Below, in pieces: positions 23,440 to 34,412 of a stretch of 62,235 bases of DNA. The notes under the pieces are model-generated. The model was not told the DNA's origin. It was given only the letters and a program-made list of their open reading frames with translations, and made no database searches. Within the stretch, counting starts at the first letter, position 1, and each line of letters starts with the position of its first letter. A program made the position numbers and the translations under genes. Origin of the DNA: Halocaridina rubra (Eukaryota; Arthropoda; Malacostraca; Decapoda; Atyidae); NCBI GenBank assembly GCA_037179515.1, contig JAXCGZ010013708.1, forward strand, positions 1 to 62,235, read 5' to 3'.

Positions 23440-24110
23440 TGAATTTTAATATAAAAACTCTACGGATATTACACATAACTATCAGTGTTGCCAACGTTTG
23501 TAATTGTTCTGCTATGATACTTTTCTTTTTTATTGACTATTCTGAAGATTGTAAATCAATATCTGTTAAAATGACACTGATTAATGATTATACTAGTAGT
23601 CTTAAAGCTAAAAATCATACAATTAGACCAAGAAAATAGATGCAAAAGCACTAATATAAAGAATTTCGAATCGACAGCAAAATAAAAATAAACTCTACGG
23701 AGTTTACACATATTTATAAGTATTGCCAACGCTGGTAAATGTTTTGATATAGTTTTTATCTTAATGCTTTTAATATTTGCAGATGAATATGTCTCATAAT
23801 TACAATGAAACTTATGTGTAATGTAAGTAGCTAAAATGGATATATAAACAAAAAAATCACAAATCTAACTCACGAAATGGATGATCATGGGGTATGTAGA
23901 ATATCCATCAAGTTAAAGTTGAAAAATCTACGGATTTTACACATAAATCAGTATTGCCAACGCTAACAGTTTTATAATATCGTGTAATAAATTTCTTTGA
24001 TATTTCCACCAATTTTAAGTTGAATTTTAGTTTGCGAAATATATCTCTTAAATAAAATTTAAAGGATATTTAACGGAAAAATTTCATTAAATTAGAATTC
24101 TAGATGCTCG
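23440..24110. repeat. Degenerate tandem repeat, about 234 bp, three units
   Basis: The block CTACGGA..TTACACATA followed by ATCAGTRTTGCCAACG recurs at 23460, 23693 and 23927. Between blocks the sequence is AT-rich and strongly diverged. No coding potential. Confidence 0.7.
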
Positions 24111-24499
24111 CTACCCACAAACCAAATAGTAAATAAAAACAGCTGTGTAGATGAAGTTCCCTTTCGAGGTATATTTTGACATATTTAGAGCATAAGATAA
24201 TTTATACATTAATTATTGCACCTTAAGTTTACAAAATACAGTAGCAAGAATATATAAAATGGTGTTTTAGGTCGAATTGTCTTCGTTAAATGCCCTCAAA
24301 ATGACTACGAAACCTGACCGGGTAGGGAACACGTCATGAGACGTCAAAGAAAGAAAAAAACTATAAAAAGAATTTGTAGGAAAAGAAATCGAATAATAAA
24401 AACCGCAAAAACAATCTAGCAAAGCAAACGAAGACTTGGGAGCCGTTGGCAAACGGCATATCCCACCCAACTATACTACAACTAAATTTCAAGATCATA
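24111..24499. other. Unassigned DNA, no gene seen
   Basis: About 390 bp. A 67-codon minus-strand ORF (24267-24470) lacks recognisable features. Confidence 0.4.
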
Positions 24500-25260
24500 T
24501 GATTTTTCAGAGATGTATTTTTAGTCTTTTTAAATTTTCCAACACTTTCGCTGTCTTTAATTATTAATGGTAGTTACTTATAGATTCTAGGTGCACTGTG
24601 CTAAAAGATCTCTCAGCAATATTGTGATTTCCCCTGAGTTCAAACAGTCTGTGTCTCTCACTGGCATGATGTTAGTTTCAAATCCAAAGGGAGTTAAACA
24701 TTCACTCAGGTATTTTGGTTCTTTATACATGAGAGCTTTTTATGAAAGCAAACAAATTTAACTCATTTCTGGCTTTTATTGATAGCCAATGTAGCTCAGT
24801 CGGAGCTGGGGATATTCTATCACATAATGGTGTTTTATTTTAATCAATCTAGCTGCTTTGCTTTGTACAATTTGCGGTTATTTCAGTAGAATTTTTGGTA
24901 ATTCATGATAGAGTGAATTACAATAGTCCAGTCTAGATAATACATATCTGTGGATTAGCATTTTCAGTGTGTCTTCATGTAGGTATTTTCTGATGAACAC
25001 AATGTTTCTTAGATAATTGTAACATGTTTTAACAGTCTTTAATACCTGATTTTTTACGGTTAGATTATTATCAATAAGAACACCTAAATTACATACTACT
25101 GGAGTTATTTTGATGTTAGATGTTCCTATTCTTACATATTGCAATTTCTCATAGTTTTTGAGAGTAGCATTAGTTCCAATAAACGTTCTGTTTTATTTTC
25201 ATTTAATTTAAATTTCTTCTTGATTATCCAGTTTCTATTATCAGTCATTATCTCTTCAAT
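24500..25260 (-). pseudogene. Decayed LINE RT C-terminal fragment
   Basis: Reads LKLNENKTE, then GTSNIKITPVVCNLGVLIDN and YVLSRLDYCNSLYHELPK (24878-25144), typical of the region after RT motif C in L2/CR1-group LINEs. Past a frameshift it continues as RHRLFELRGN and SESVGKFKK, the usual C-terminal tail, ending near 24500. Several frameshifts. It is not family A, B or C at the sequence level. Confidence 0.7.
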
Positions 25261-25969
25261 ATTTTTAGTAACATTCTATTATAATAACTTATTAAATATA
25301 TTTTATGAATTTATAGCTCAAGTTATTTCTTTAAGTAAATTCGAGAAAACTCATTAGATTTCTTATAATGGCATTGCTTTAGTGTGATTAATTAGGTCAG
25401 TGTCCCTTTAGGACAATTTTCCCCCCAAACAATTGCCCCTCAATATATTATGAAAATTATTGATTAACTACTGTTATATTGTTCACACCTATTGTGCATT
25501 GCAAGCAATGGTTATTTTTTAAATTATTTTTTTTTTAGCATTAGCCGATATAAAGACATAAATATTATTAAGGAAATTGTTTCTCTTTTACTGCCAATAA
25601 TTATGAAACAATTTCAGAACGTAATGAAATATGATTGCAAAATCAACAAACTGTTAATTACTTACAACAAAACTGGTAAACTATTCAAAATTGTCAATGA
25701 ACATCAAATATTAAATAATTGATTGTTCACACTGAGCTTTTTATTCCGTATAAAGTACAGTATCTACATAAACCTGGCCAAATATTTAATATTGTCAGTG
25801 ATAACCTAGTATGAAATAATAAATTGTTTGACTTTTAACTTTTTTTCATGAATTAATCTTAAATGAGCGATATATTTAATGCTTTTGCATTAGAAGTTAG
25901 GCACTCTTCTAGGGGCAATTGTCCATGCCCTGGTTAGTTCACTTTAGTTAAGAAATAAGTTAGCTTCAT

Positions 25970-25972
<3 letters not shown>
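25261..25972. other. AT-rich intergenic DNA, no gene seen
   Basis: About 700 bp. GTAATTGTCC/GGGGCAATT-type blocks near 25420 and 25915 are inverted relative to each other and could mark the ends of a small old element, but the match is weak. Confidence 0.35.
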
Positions 25973-26050
<78 letters not shown>

Positions 26051-26066
26051 CTCTCTCTCTCTCTCT
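25973..26066. repeat. (TA)n, T-run and (TC)n compound microsatellite
   Basis: TA tract 25973-26034, then a T17 run and (TC)8. Confidence 0.95.
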
Positions 26067-27061
26067 CCTCCAAATGCATTCATCTTTGGTCAGGTTAGGG
26101 TAGACTTCCCTCCTACATCACACAGACATAAAGACTAGATCACCATGAGGCACGGTGATTCCATTTATCCATATGTCAATGCAACCTATTTTTTGCATCA
26201 CAAAGTCTTATAGGAAACTATTCCACAATAGAAATAAAGAACTATGTTTATATAGGCCATGAATTTTAATTTTATAAAGTCATTAATTAATTAACTTTGA
26301 TCAGTACATAGAACTCGAGGATAGATTGAGCTTATATAGTTTAGGGCACAAAAGACTACAAATTATGAATTAAACCTCACATTGAAGTAGCACCCAGTCA
26401 CATTCATATTAAATTTGAAGCAACTACAACCATAGAACTTATACATACCACTTGGTTTTCAGGTGATTTGGATGCGGAAATATAAATTTGAAAGCTCAGA
26501 AGGTTTATGGCTTGTTTACAAGGCAAGACAAGTTTCTTAAAGAGCAAAGAGAAGAATTGTTGATTATTTTCTTTTGTGTCTGAGGATTTTTGGAAACGTT
26601 CACTACATCACATCTTCAAAACAAAGAATAACAAATAGTGAAGACCTTTCATTTCTCCTCCATGTTACCTTTATTTATGATCCTTTGTTATTGTATGATA
26701 TTTTGGTGAGAGAAAGATGGTGTCTGTTAATAGCTTTTGATGTACAGTATAATCTTTTCCAAAAGCAGTTAAGAATAGCACTGTTGTAGCATCATCATGT
26801 GGTGTATCATATATTTAAGAATAATTAGCTGTTTTATAGACTGAAAATTGACTGTATAGACTGACCTGTAATGACTTTCATAAAGGACCTTATAACCAGG
26901 TATTGCATTATTAAATGTTAAATTTTTATTAGAATAAAAATAATATATTCAAACTGATATGTATGGATTTTCAGAATAGGCCCTATAAACAGATGTTGCT
27001 TGATTTAATTTTTTATTCAAGTACTTGAAAGTATATAATTACACTTGCACATTGGATTTAT
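26067..27061. other. Intergenic DNA, no gene seen
   Basis: About 1 kb without a recognisable coding block or repeat family. Confidence 0.4.
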
Positions 27062-27526
27062 GGACCCCCGATTAACGAATATCGGAAGAAATTGATGATA
27101 TCTGGAGTAGCCAATTTAGTATTTTCAGTGTAAAATTCATGTGCACCGCTGATGAAGTTGTGATAACACTGCACAAGAGCCACTGCTTTGAAAGCTGGCC
27201 AATAGTAGGCACAGGCTTTCACTGTGTTTACACCAGTGTGAGTGACTTGTGTACCTTATAGCTTCATAGTTTCTAAACCTTATGTGTTGCAGTGTTATTA
27301 TCATTAAAATTTTCTATAACCATAAATAAATATTTTCAGAGTACAGGTATTTTACAATGTCACATTGGATGTTGTGCTGATTAAAAGTACTGTATTATTT
27401 CCTTAAGCTTTCATAATGTAATTTTTGATAATAGCCACGACAGACCCCATTTTGGGAACTACGGAAAATCGGCAATATCGGAATGCTGTTTCCCCTCCTT
27501 ATCTGTTAAAACGAGGAATGAGTGTA
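27062..27526. mobile_element. Possible old Tigger-like element upstream of the zinc-ribbon gene
   Basis: The left end GACCCCCGATTAACGAATAT resembles the reverse complement of the right end (CATTCCTCGTTTTAACAGAT). Such purine-poor ends are typical of Tigger/pogo MITEs. The match is imperfect and no target duplication is clear. Confidence 0.3.
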
Positions 27527-27561
27527 CTTCTTTTCTGGAGCTCAATGAAAGTTAAGGAAAT

Positions 27562-29166
27562 ATGGCATCAACGGCATTCAGTGATGTGAATGATAAAACT
27601 ACACTAGACCATAGTAATGCAACTCTTTGCAATGGTAGAAATGTACCAGAAAAGTTACTGAACACTATTCCAGAAAATTTTACAGCTGCATGTTATATCT
27701 GCAATACAACAGTGTATCGAAAAACAGTGCCGTATCACCTATTTTTTGGATACATAACATGTACACATTGCAACATAGTCATAAAGGACTGCAAAATTTT
27801 TCATGATGTGTACTATTTGAAAAGTGTACCTTGCAAACAGAACAGCAGTGACCATGACTTCATATGGAATTCTCTAATTGCAGATTACGGGTCATATATC
27901 AAGGGACAAGAACTTTCCCAAGAAAATTTTAATAATCATGTCCCTGCATCTAGAGAGAAAATAATGCAAATTTTCATTGAATATGTGAATTCTCTTAGTA
28001 TACTGAAAAATTACCAACCTTGGGCTTTGGAATTTGCGAGCGATGGCAAAAAATTGTCTAGTAATTCCGATGGAAATTGCCATGAATCTGTTACAAAAAT
28101 AGAAAATTTTCTCTCTAGAGTTAGTGAAGGTAGATTTGAGTCAGATGAGATTAGTCCCTTACAGGTGCTGAGTTCTGACAACATTGATTCCTCTTGCAGT
28201 TATTTAGCTTCTGAGAGGGAAAGTTCTTCAACCAAGCAGTGGGTTAGCATTAGTAGTAATTTAGCTCCTGAGAAGGAAGATTCTTCAGCCAAACAGATGG
28301 TGAGCATTAATAGTAATTTAGCTCTTGAGAAGGAAGGTTCTTCAGCCAGACATATGATTAGCGGTAGTAGTAATTCATCTCTAGAAAAGGAAAGTTTTTA
28401 TGATAAACCAGTGGCTAGTGGAACTGGTAATAGTAACATAGTTCTTGAGAAGGTAGGTCCTTCAGTTGAACATATGGCTTATAGTAGTAATTTAGATCAT
28501 AATAAGAAAGTTTCTTCACCCAAACTGATGGTTAGCTGTAGTATAGCAGACGAATTTTCATGTGTAGAAGAGAGGGATATGAAAATAATAAGTGGCCACA
28601 CTTCAAATGGTGATGTCATTCAGAAAAAAGATGGACCTGCATTACGACATGAATCTGCTTGCCACGAGGGTCGCTCACTAATACTATCAGATTATGAAGT
28701 CGATTACCACACTTTAGACGATCCCGTGGAAGAGCTGTTATCTGGCTGCAATATTGAAAATTTGGATCAGTCAGTCGAGTACGTAACGGTCGATGATACC
28801 TCAAGTGATCAAGATGCTGCTCAAGAGTTGGAGATAATACATTCCTCCGATGAAAAAAACATTCCCAATCGCAACCAGAACATAAAAAGAAAAAGCTCAG
28901 AACATATGTGTAGAGGGGTATCGAAGTTGTGTAAGAAATCTTCTGAGTTGTATTCTGAGAAAGACCTATTAGACTTTAAGTTATGTGAGGGAATAGAGAA
29001 TGAAAATTACCTGATTCTACATTTTCCTACGCAAGGATGCCCCAGTGAATGTCCAAATTGTTATTGTGAATTATGTCTATCCATGCTTACAATTAACTGC
29101 TCAACATATGTTTCCAAAATTGTATGTACGGACTGTAAACTCACTCTCTATATTCTCCCAGACTAA
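27562..29166 (+). CDS. Uncharacterised protein with N- and C-terminal zinc-ribbon-like motifs and internal repeats
   Basis: I do not recognise the family. A 534-codon open frame begins at the ATG following GTTAAGGAAAT, with no sign of an intron. Residues 44-70 hold CYIC..(19)..CTHC and residues 497-525 hold CPNC, CELC..(16)..CTDC. In both, the second pair follows a beta-like strand (GYIT, SKIV), so each end could bind zinc as a treble-clef or ribbon. Residues about 218-345 hold six ~21-residue Ser/Glu/Lys repeats; a basic stretch NIKRKSSEH near residue 435 could be a nuclear signal. A 3' UTR of about 235 bp ends with AATAAA at 29401. The frame is far too long to be chance in AT-rich DNA. It could be a host gene, a young lineage-specific gene or a domesticated element protein. 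Confidence 0.7.
   Translation: MASTAFSDVNDKTTLDHSNATLCNGRNVPEKLLNTIPENFTAACYICNTTVYRKTVPYHLFFGYITCTHCNIVIKDCKIFHDVYYLKSVPCKQNSSDHDFIWNSLIADYGSYIKGQELSQENFNNHVPASREKIMQIFIEYVNSLSILKNYQPWALEFASDGKKLSSNSDGNCHESVTKIENFLSRVSEGRFESDEISPLQVLSSDNIDSSCSYLASERESSSTKQWVSISSNLAPEKEDSSAKQMVSINSNLALEKEGSSARHMISGSSNSSLEKESFYDKPVASGTGNSNIVLEKVGPSVEHMAYSSNLDHNKKVSSPKLMVSCSIADEFSCVEERDMKIISGHTSNGDVIQKKDGPALRHESACHEGRSLILSDYEVDYHTLDDPVEELLSGCNIENLDQSVEYVTVDDTSSDQDAAQELEIIHSSDEKNIPNRNQNIKRKSSEHMCRGVSKLCKKSSELYSEKDLLDFKLCEGIENENYLILHFPTQGCPSECPNCYCELCLSMLTINCSTYVSKIVCTDCKLTLYILPD
28200..28540 (+). repeat. Coding minisatellite, ~63-66 bp units, in the zinc-ribbon gene
   Basis: Six in-frame units, each LxxEKExSSxKxMVSxxSN-like, starting near 28203, 28260, 28317, 28377, 28437 and 28491. 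Unit length stays a multiple of three and drift is mostly substitution. Confidence 0.75.
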
Positions 29167-29230
29167 TGTACTTAATATAGACATAAAATTGGTAAGAAAA
29201 GGCTCATCAAAGAGAATGGGATAAACTTAT

Positions 29231-29320
29231 GATGGACTTTATTAATTCGTGACCTTAATAAGTCATCTACATGTACTTTGAGATGACAAATTGAGGTCAA
29301 GAATTAATGAGCACTCCATA
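29231..29320 (+). other. Long hairpin in the 3' UTR of the zinc-ribbon gene
   Basis: Arms 29241-29268 and 29281-29308 pair over 28 bases with four mismatches, around a 12-base loop (ACATGTACTTTG). The flanks (ATGGA at 29232, TCCAT at 29316) extend the stem to about 40 bp. Size and shape resemble a microRNA precursor or a tiny foldback MITE. Confidence 0.6.
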
Positions 29321-29400
29321 TATCATTCCTGTTTTTTTCTTTAATGTGCCTTTTCCTTCCAACTTAGAATGAATGTTAGCAGTCCAGTGTTATTTATGTC

Positions 29401-29406
29401 AATAAA
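29401..29406 (+). terminator. Poly(A) signal AATAAA of the zinc-ribbon gene
   Basis: Lies 235 bp after the stop codon. A Tigger-like element begins 24 bp further on, at about the expected cleavage position. Confidence 0.55.
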
Positions 29407-29429
29407 ATTTGCAGTTGGAAATCCTTGTA

Positions 29430-32014
29430 CAGGGGGTCCCTGTTTTACGTCGTACCGCTGTTTCGTCGGAGGCCAATAAATAATTAATAAATATTAATTT
29501 AAGCAATTTATTGACCTACCTGGCTGGTGCTATAAATTCAAACTGCACCTGCTGAACAAGTTGTGAGTGCAGCAGACAAATACCCAGCTAGGAGCACAGT
29601 TGTAATCGTATATATCAACTTAATGGCTGTAATCGTATATATCAAGTTAATGGCTGTAATCGTATATATCAAGTTAATGGCTTTATTTATTTATTTGCTT
29701 ATGTATATGGCTATACTGAAGGATTATATTGAATTTATTACAAAATTACCAAAAACATAACCATACAATTTAATCTGAAATAGTTTGTTGAGCATCGCGA
29801 AAGAATATGTCGTCACACGGAATTAGAGGAGGAAGAAGAACCACTGATCAGTTTACTCTCGCCCGCCACATTGTTCCTCGTGTTCATCTGCTTTCTTGTT
29901 GGTTTCGCTTGTAATTAACATTACTATGTGTCCGAAGCATAGTAGTGATAGTTGTGATGGTAGTTCTATGAAGATAAGAAAAGCCATCGCCATTTAAGTG
30001 AAAGCTGAAATAGTAAGATGCTTAGAAAAGGTAGAAACTACTACAAAAATTGGCCGCTCACTCGGATTAGCCCGTATGACCATGGCAACTATCATTAAAG
30101 ATAAAGATCGCATACCTGAACATGTGAAAGGTTCTACTCCTATAATGTCCACTGTGATTACTAAGCAGTGTAGTCACATTATGATTGAGCTGGAAAAGCT
30201 ACTGATGCTTTGGCTTGATGACCAGCATCGACAACATATCCCAGTGAGCCTCATGGTGATACAAGAAAAGGCTAAAATATTGTTTGTTGCTGTGAAAAAA
30301 GAGAAAAGGGGGAAGTGAATGAAAGTGAAGAGTTTGTGACCAGTAGGGGTTGATTTATTCATTTTAAGAGTCGTGCTAATTTGCATAACCTAAGGGTGTA
30401 AGTTGAAGCTGCTTGTGGTGATGAGCAAACAGCAAAAGAGTTCCCCAGTGTGTTAGCAGAAATAATTAGGGAGGGGTTACCGTGCCGAACAAATATTTAA
30501 CGTGGATGAGTCTGACTTGTTTTGGAAGCATATGCCTATTAGTGCGTACATTACCAAGAAGGAGAAGACAGCATCAGGCCATAAAGTCAGCAAGGAGAGA
30601 CTGGTTTTGCTGTAGAAGCCGAGTAATGCTGGAGACTGGAAGCTGAAGCCCTTGTTGGTTAACTTGATAGAAAATCCAGAGGCACTCAAGGTCATTTGGA
30701 AGGGTCAACTGCCAGTCGATTGGAAGTCGAACCAGAAGGCTTGGATAACCCTTCAGGTATTTGAGGACTGGTTTACCAATCATTTTTTGCCTGAAGTGGA
30801 GAGGTACTGTGCCTCCAAGGGTCTTCCCTTTAAGGTGTTTCTAGTGCTGGACAGTGCCCCTGATCACCCTCCCCATTTGGGTGAGTTTCATCCTAATGTC
30901 AAGGTGGTTTACCTTCCACCTAATATCACTGCATTGTTACAGCCAGTGGATCAGGGGGTTATTGCCTCTTTCAAGGCCTACTACCTCCGAAGGACAATGG
31001 CTGTGGCTTTCAGGGCATTTGAAAAGGACAAAAACTTGACTCTCAAAGACTTCTTGAAGTCATACATTATTCTTCAGACTGTGAAGAATATTGCTGATGC
31101 TTGGGAGGAAGTTAAGCAGACGAACTTGAATGGGTTATGGAAGAAACTGTGCCCCCAGTTTGTTGATGACTTCTATGACTTTGAGGAGACAGTTGAGGCT
31201 GTCACCAAGAATGTAGTTTCCCTGAGTTATGAGCTCAAGTTGGAGGTTGAAGATGTAAAAGAGCTGCTGGAATCTCATGGAGAGGAGTTATCTGCTGAGG
31301 ACCTCATTCAACTGGAGAAGCAGATAGTTGAAGAAGATGAAGAGATACCAACCCCAGAGCCGAAGAGATTCACAACCAGAGAATGGAAAGAAACGTTGCC
31401 TTTGTAGAGGAAGCGTTAGCAAAGCTCAAGGCTCAGGACCCCAACGCTAACAGGTACACTAAAGTCAAGAAAGTGATCACTGATGCCCGGGTGTTACAAG
31501 GAAATTTGGGAGGAGAAGAAGAGGGCATCCTTCCAAACTCGCCTTGACCAATTCTTTGTGAAGGCAGAGCCCCCACCAACAGATTCTGTACCCTCTACCT
31601 CACCTGCCCCAGTATCTGCTGCAGGCTCTTTTGCCTCTCCAGACTCACCTGCCCCAGTCTCCTCAGCGTCCTCCTCATAAGCCTGTCTCTCCCTCCCTTG
31701 CAATGCTCTTCAGTGTGCAAGCCGACCACATGAGTAAAGGTAAGCAATAGTGTATACTGTATTGTACTGTAGTGTACTTTTACTATTTTTATATTTTAAA
31801 TTTCAGAAGTAAAGGTAAGCAATATTGTTGAGTTTAATTTTATTATTTTTATGTCTTAAAGTATGAATTTAGATTATTTTTCTATATTTTAGAGTATTTT
31901 TTTCAACATTGGTGGGGAACAAGGTTCGAATTTAGGTGTTTTCCGACCTCCATTGACAGCCGGATTAAGTGATCTATGAGGAACGGAACCCATATGTAGA
32001 ATGGGGATCCCCTG
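29430..32014 (+). mobile_element. Tigger-like (pogo, Tc1/mariner superfamily) DNA transposon, decayed
   Basis: The left end CAGGGGGTCCCTGTTTTACG and the right end (reverse complement CAGGGGATCCCCATTCTACA) are inverted and each is flanked by TA, the target duplication expected for this superfamily. Length 2585 bp with a single transposase region. Full length in extent but coding-dead. Confidence 0.85.
29926..31680 (+). pseudogene. Tigger-like transposase, inactivated
   Basis: In order: MCPKHSSDS start (29926) and stop, then a helix-turn-helix block (VKAEIVRCLEKVETTTKIGR, LARMTMATIIKDKDRI), the Tc5-type HTH (MLWLDDQHRQHIPVSL) and the DDE nuclease: FNVDESDLFW (about 30498, first Asp), FLVLDSAPDHP (about 30838, second Asp) and LLQPVDQGVIASFKAYYLRR (about 30935, third Asp). 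A C-terminal CYKEIWEEKKRASFQTRLDQ block lies at 31489-31550. Stops at about 29996, 30316, 30342 and 31405, and frameshifts, break the frame. All three catalytic acids survive. Confidence 0.85.
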
Positions 32015-32049
32015 TATTTGGGAATAGGGATAGTTGTGCAATTAGATAA

Positions 32050-32600
32050 AAAGTAAGACTTATAACAGATACATGAATGAGTTTATGCCTTCTGATCCAT
32101 AAGTTTTAATACTGTACATGAACGAGTTTGTTTGTCTTTTGGTCCTTAACAGAATTTATAGTATTGCACATGATTGACTTTATGCTTTTGTTCCATAACA
32201 GGATTTATAATACTACATGAATGAGTTTATGCCTTCAAACCATAACAAGATTTATGATACGTTACATGCTGAAAATACAATTAAAAAATGGAGCTGCCTC
32301 GTGTGTGCCAGTAGGCATGTTGCAGTGTCCTCTATTCTTATGTTCTTATGAGTGAGTTTATGCCTTCAAATCATAACAAGATATGTTACATAAATGAGTT
32401 TATGCTTTTGATATATAACCGTATTTGTAATTCTGTACATGAATGAGATAATATATCTTGATCAAATATTAATTCTGTACATGAATGACTTTATGCCTTT
32501 TGATTCATAACAAGCTTAATATTTTTGTTAATGAATGAGTTTATGCCTTTTGATTCATTATTCTGTATACGAATGACTTAATTGAGTAACATTACCAAAT
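32050..32600 (+). repeat. Degenerate tandem repeat, ~50-60 bp units
   Basis: About nine units, each ACATGAATGAGTTTATGCCT, then TTTGATNCATAAC and RTTTATAATNCTGT. Interrupted once by a LINE B 3' fragment. Confidence 0.75.
32268..32350 (+). mobile_element. LINE B 3'-end fragment (83 bp), severely 5' truncated
   Basis: Matches the reverse complement of 8783-8868 (TGGAGCTGCCTCGTGTGTGC, GTCCTCTATTCTTATGTTCT) and ends in the same doubled TTCTTATG tail. It lands inside the tandem repeat. Confidence 0.9.
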
Positions 32601-33020
32601 ATTTAGTATTAATATATTCACAAGGATTATAGTATACATGAAAAAGTACCAGATCTATTTATTATAATTTATGTAATTTTTGTAATAAAATACTTGGAAA
32701 AAGTACATAAATTTACTTTTATGTATAACCTATGCACCAATTTATTAACTTTCACTTATGTTGTTTACAGATACACAGTTTTTTGGTGATATGTTATCTT
32801 GGTTCACTTGTATTTCTGGAATATGTAACTTTATGCACACTGTATGAGCTGGTTTATATAACAATATGTCATTTTTGGTATGATTAAGCCAGTAAACTGT
32901 TGCTCCTTGTCTTTCATTGTTACTTGGTTCCACCATTTCCCTTGTAATTCAGAAGTTTTCTGTTGGCAAAGCCCTTAATGTATCTATACTTAGCATATAA
33001 TGTGCCCACCGTGGCCAATG

Positions 33021-33327
33021 TAAGTAGTAGGTTGGCTCATGGCACCAGCCGCCCGTTGCGATACTACAGCTGAAGGTTTTTGAACTTAAATAGGTCTGTC
33101 CAGGACAGTTCGATGTTAAGTCTTCCTTCAGTTACAGTTCTTTTTCTATGCCTACAGCTACAATGAATATTCTTGGATATTCATTACACATCTCTTATCA
33201 TCCCTTCACATCTGACAAGACATTACATTCTCCATCTCTGTTTCTCTTTACTTTATGTATTTTTCGTGCCCAGGCTCGATGGGGGCTGCTTTATTTTATT
33301 ATTTTCTGGCCCGTCCTGGTGTCATAA
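33021..33327 (+). repeat. Retroposon-like repeat, family D, copy 1
   Basis: Head GTAGTAGGTTGGCTCATGGC and GCCCGTTGCGATACTACAGC, middle CTGTCCAGGACAGTTC, T/C-rich body, end GGCCCGTCCTGGTGTCA followed directly by (TA)n. A near-full copy is at 61186-61484; partial copies at 35950, 45500, 53745, 59995 and 60245. Nature of the family unknown. Confidence 0.8.

Positions 33328-33400
<73 letters not shown>
33328..33400. repeat. (TA)n microsatellite
   Basis: Pure tract joining the end of a family D repeat to a SINE1 copy. Confidence 0.97.
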
Positions 33401-33405
<5 letters not shown>

Positions 33406-33590
33406 GTCATGTCCGCAACATTGATTCGTCATGTCTAGGGTTGGTGGCCTGCCACAGTCTGAGGTTAGAAAGGGCATTTATTCAGGGTAGCAGTCACACT
33501 TGCCAAAATCAATTCTTAGCAAGAATGTACTAACCTAACCCCTTCGTAGAAAAGGGAGTCATTGACATAAAACCAATCATTTAGCTTATA
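33401..33590 (+). repeat. tRNA-derived SINE1 copy (diverged)
   Basis: CAACATTGATTCGTCATGTC, CAGTCTGAGGTTAGAAAGGG and GTCATTGACATAAAACC match the family. Confidence 0.75.
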
Positions 33591-34089
33591 ATCTATTCCC
33601 TACTTCCTGTATACTGTACTTTGAATAATACCTAGATTACTGTGCTGTTCATAAACTTTGCCAAAAACAGTACTGCAATTATTATAATGTATTTGTGGGA
33701 ATTTTATGACTTTTTATTATTTCCAACTGTGTATTGTATATTCAAAACCACACTATTTAAAAACAAGTAAGAGAGGGACAACTATGTATATATAAGTATG
33801 AGTTTCTAATTTAATTTTACTTTTTGTCTCTGTTAGGTCTGAAGTGAGAAAACACCATTTATTAGTTTATGATGTAGGCATTTGAAATTTAAAAACATTT
33901 CATTTCTTTGAGTAACTTTTCTGATTAGGATTTTTTTTTTTTTTTTTTTTTTTACTGCAGATAGCTGAACCAATGTTTCATGATTATACTTGATTATGTT
34001 TCATGATTATACAAGTTTCAAACTGAACCATATTTCATGATAATACATGCTTATTAACCAATGGTTTTTAATGATAACGGTATTCAGTA

Positions 34090-34412
34090 CAGGGGGTCCC
34101 CACTTTACTTTAGTGTTCTATTCCCAACAGCTGACTTAAGTCGGATTTCAACTTAAATCGAAATATACTTATAATTCGAACCGTGGTCCCCTCCAGTGCT
34201 AAAAATAAATACTCTAAAACATAGAAAAATACTCTATGTTTTTAAAATCTAATACAATAAAATAGTTAAAGTACACTATACAGTATTGCTTACCTTTACT
34301 ACCGTGGTTGGTTTGCATCTGCATGACTGGCATGGCAAAAAAATTATTATATTAATAATTATTTATTGGTCTCCGATATAACCTTGGAACAACTTAAAAC
34401 GGGGACCCTCTG
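34090..34412 (-). mobile_element. MITE, internal-deletion derivative of the Tigger-like element
   Basis: 323 bp, ends CAGGGGGTCCCCACTTTAC and CAGAGGGTCCCCGTTTTAA (reverse complement), TA at both sides. Its right end matches the left end of the 29430 element (shared CCAATAAATAATT block), and its left part matches that element's right end (TACTCTAAAAYATAGAAAAA; GCAATASTGTAT). It is therefore the same family in opposite orientation with the transposase removed. Confidence 0.85.
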
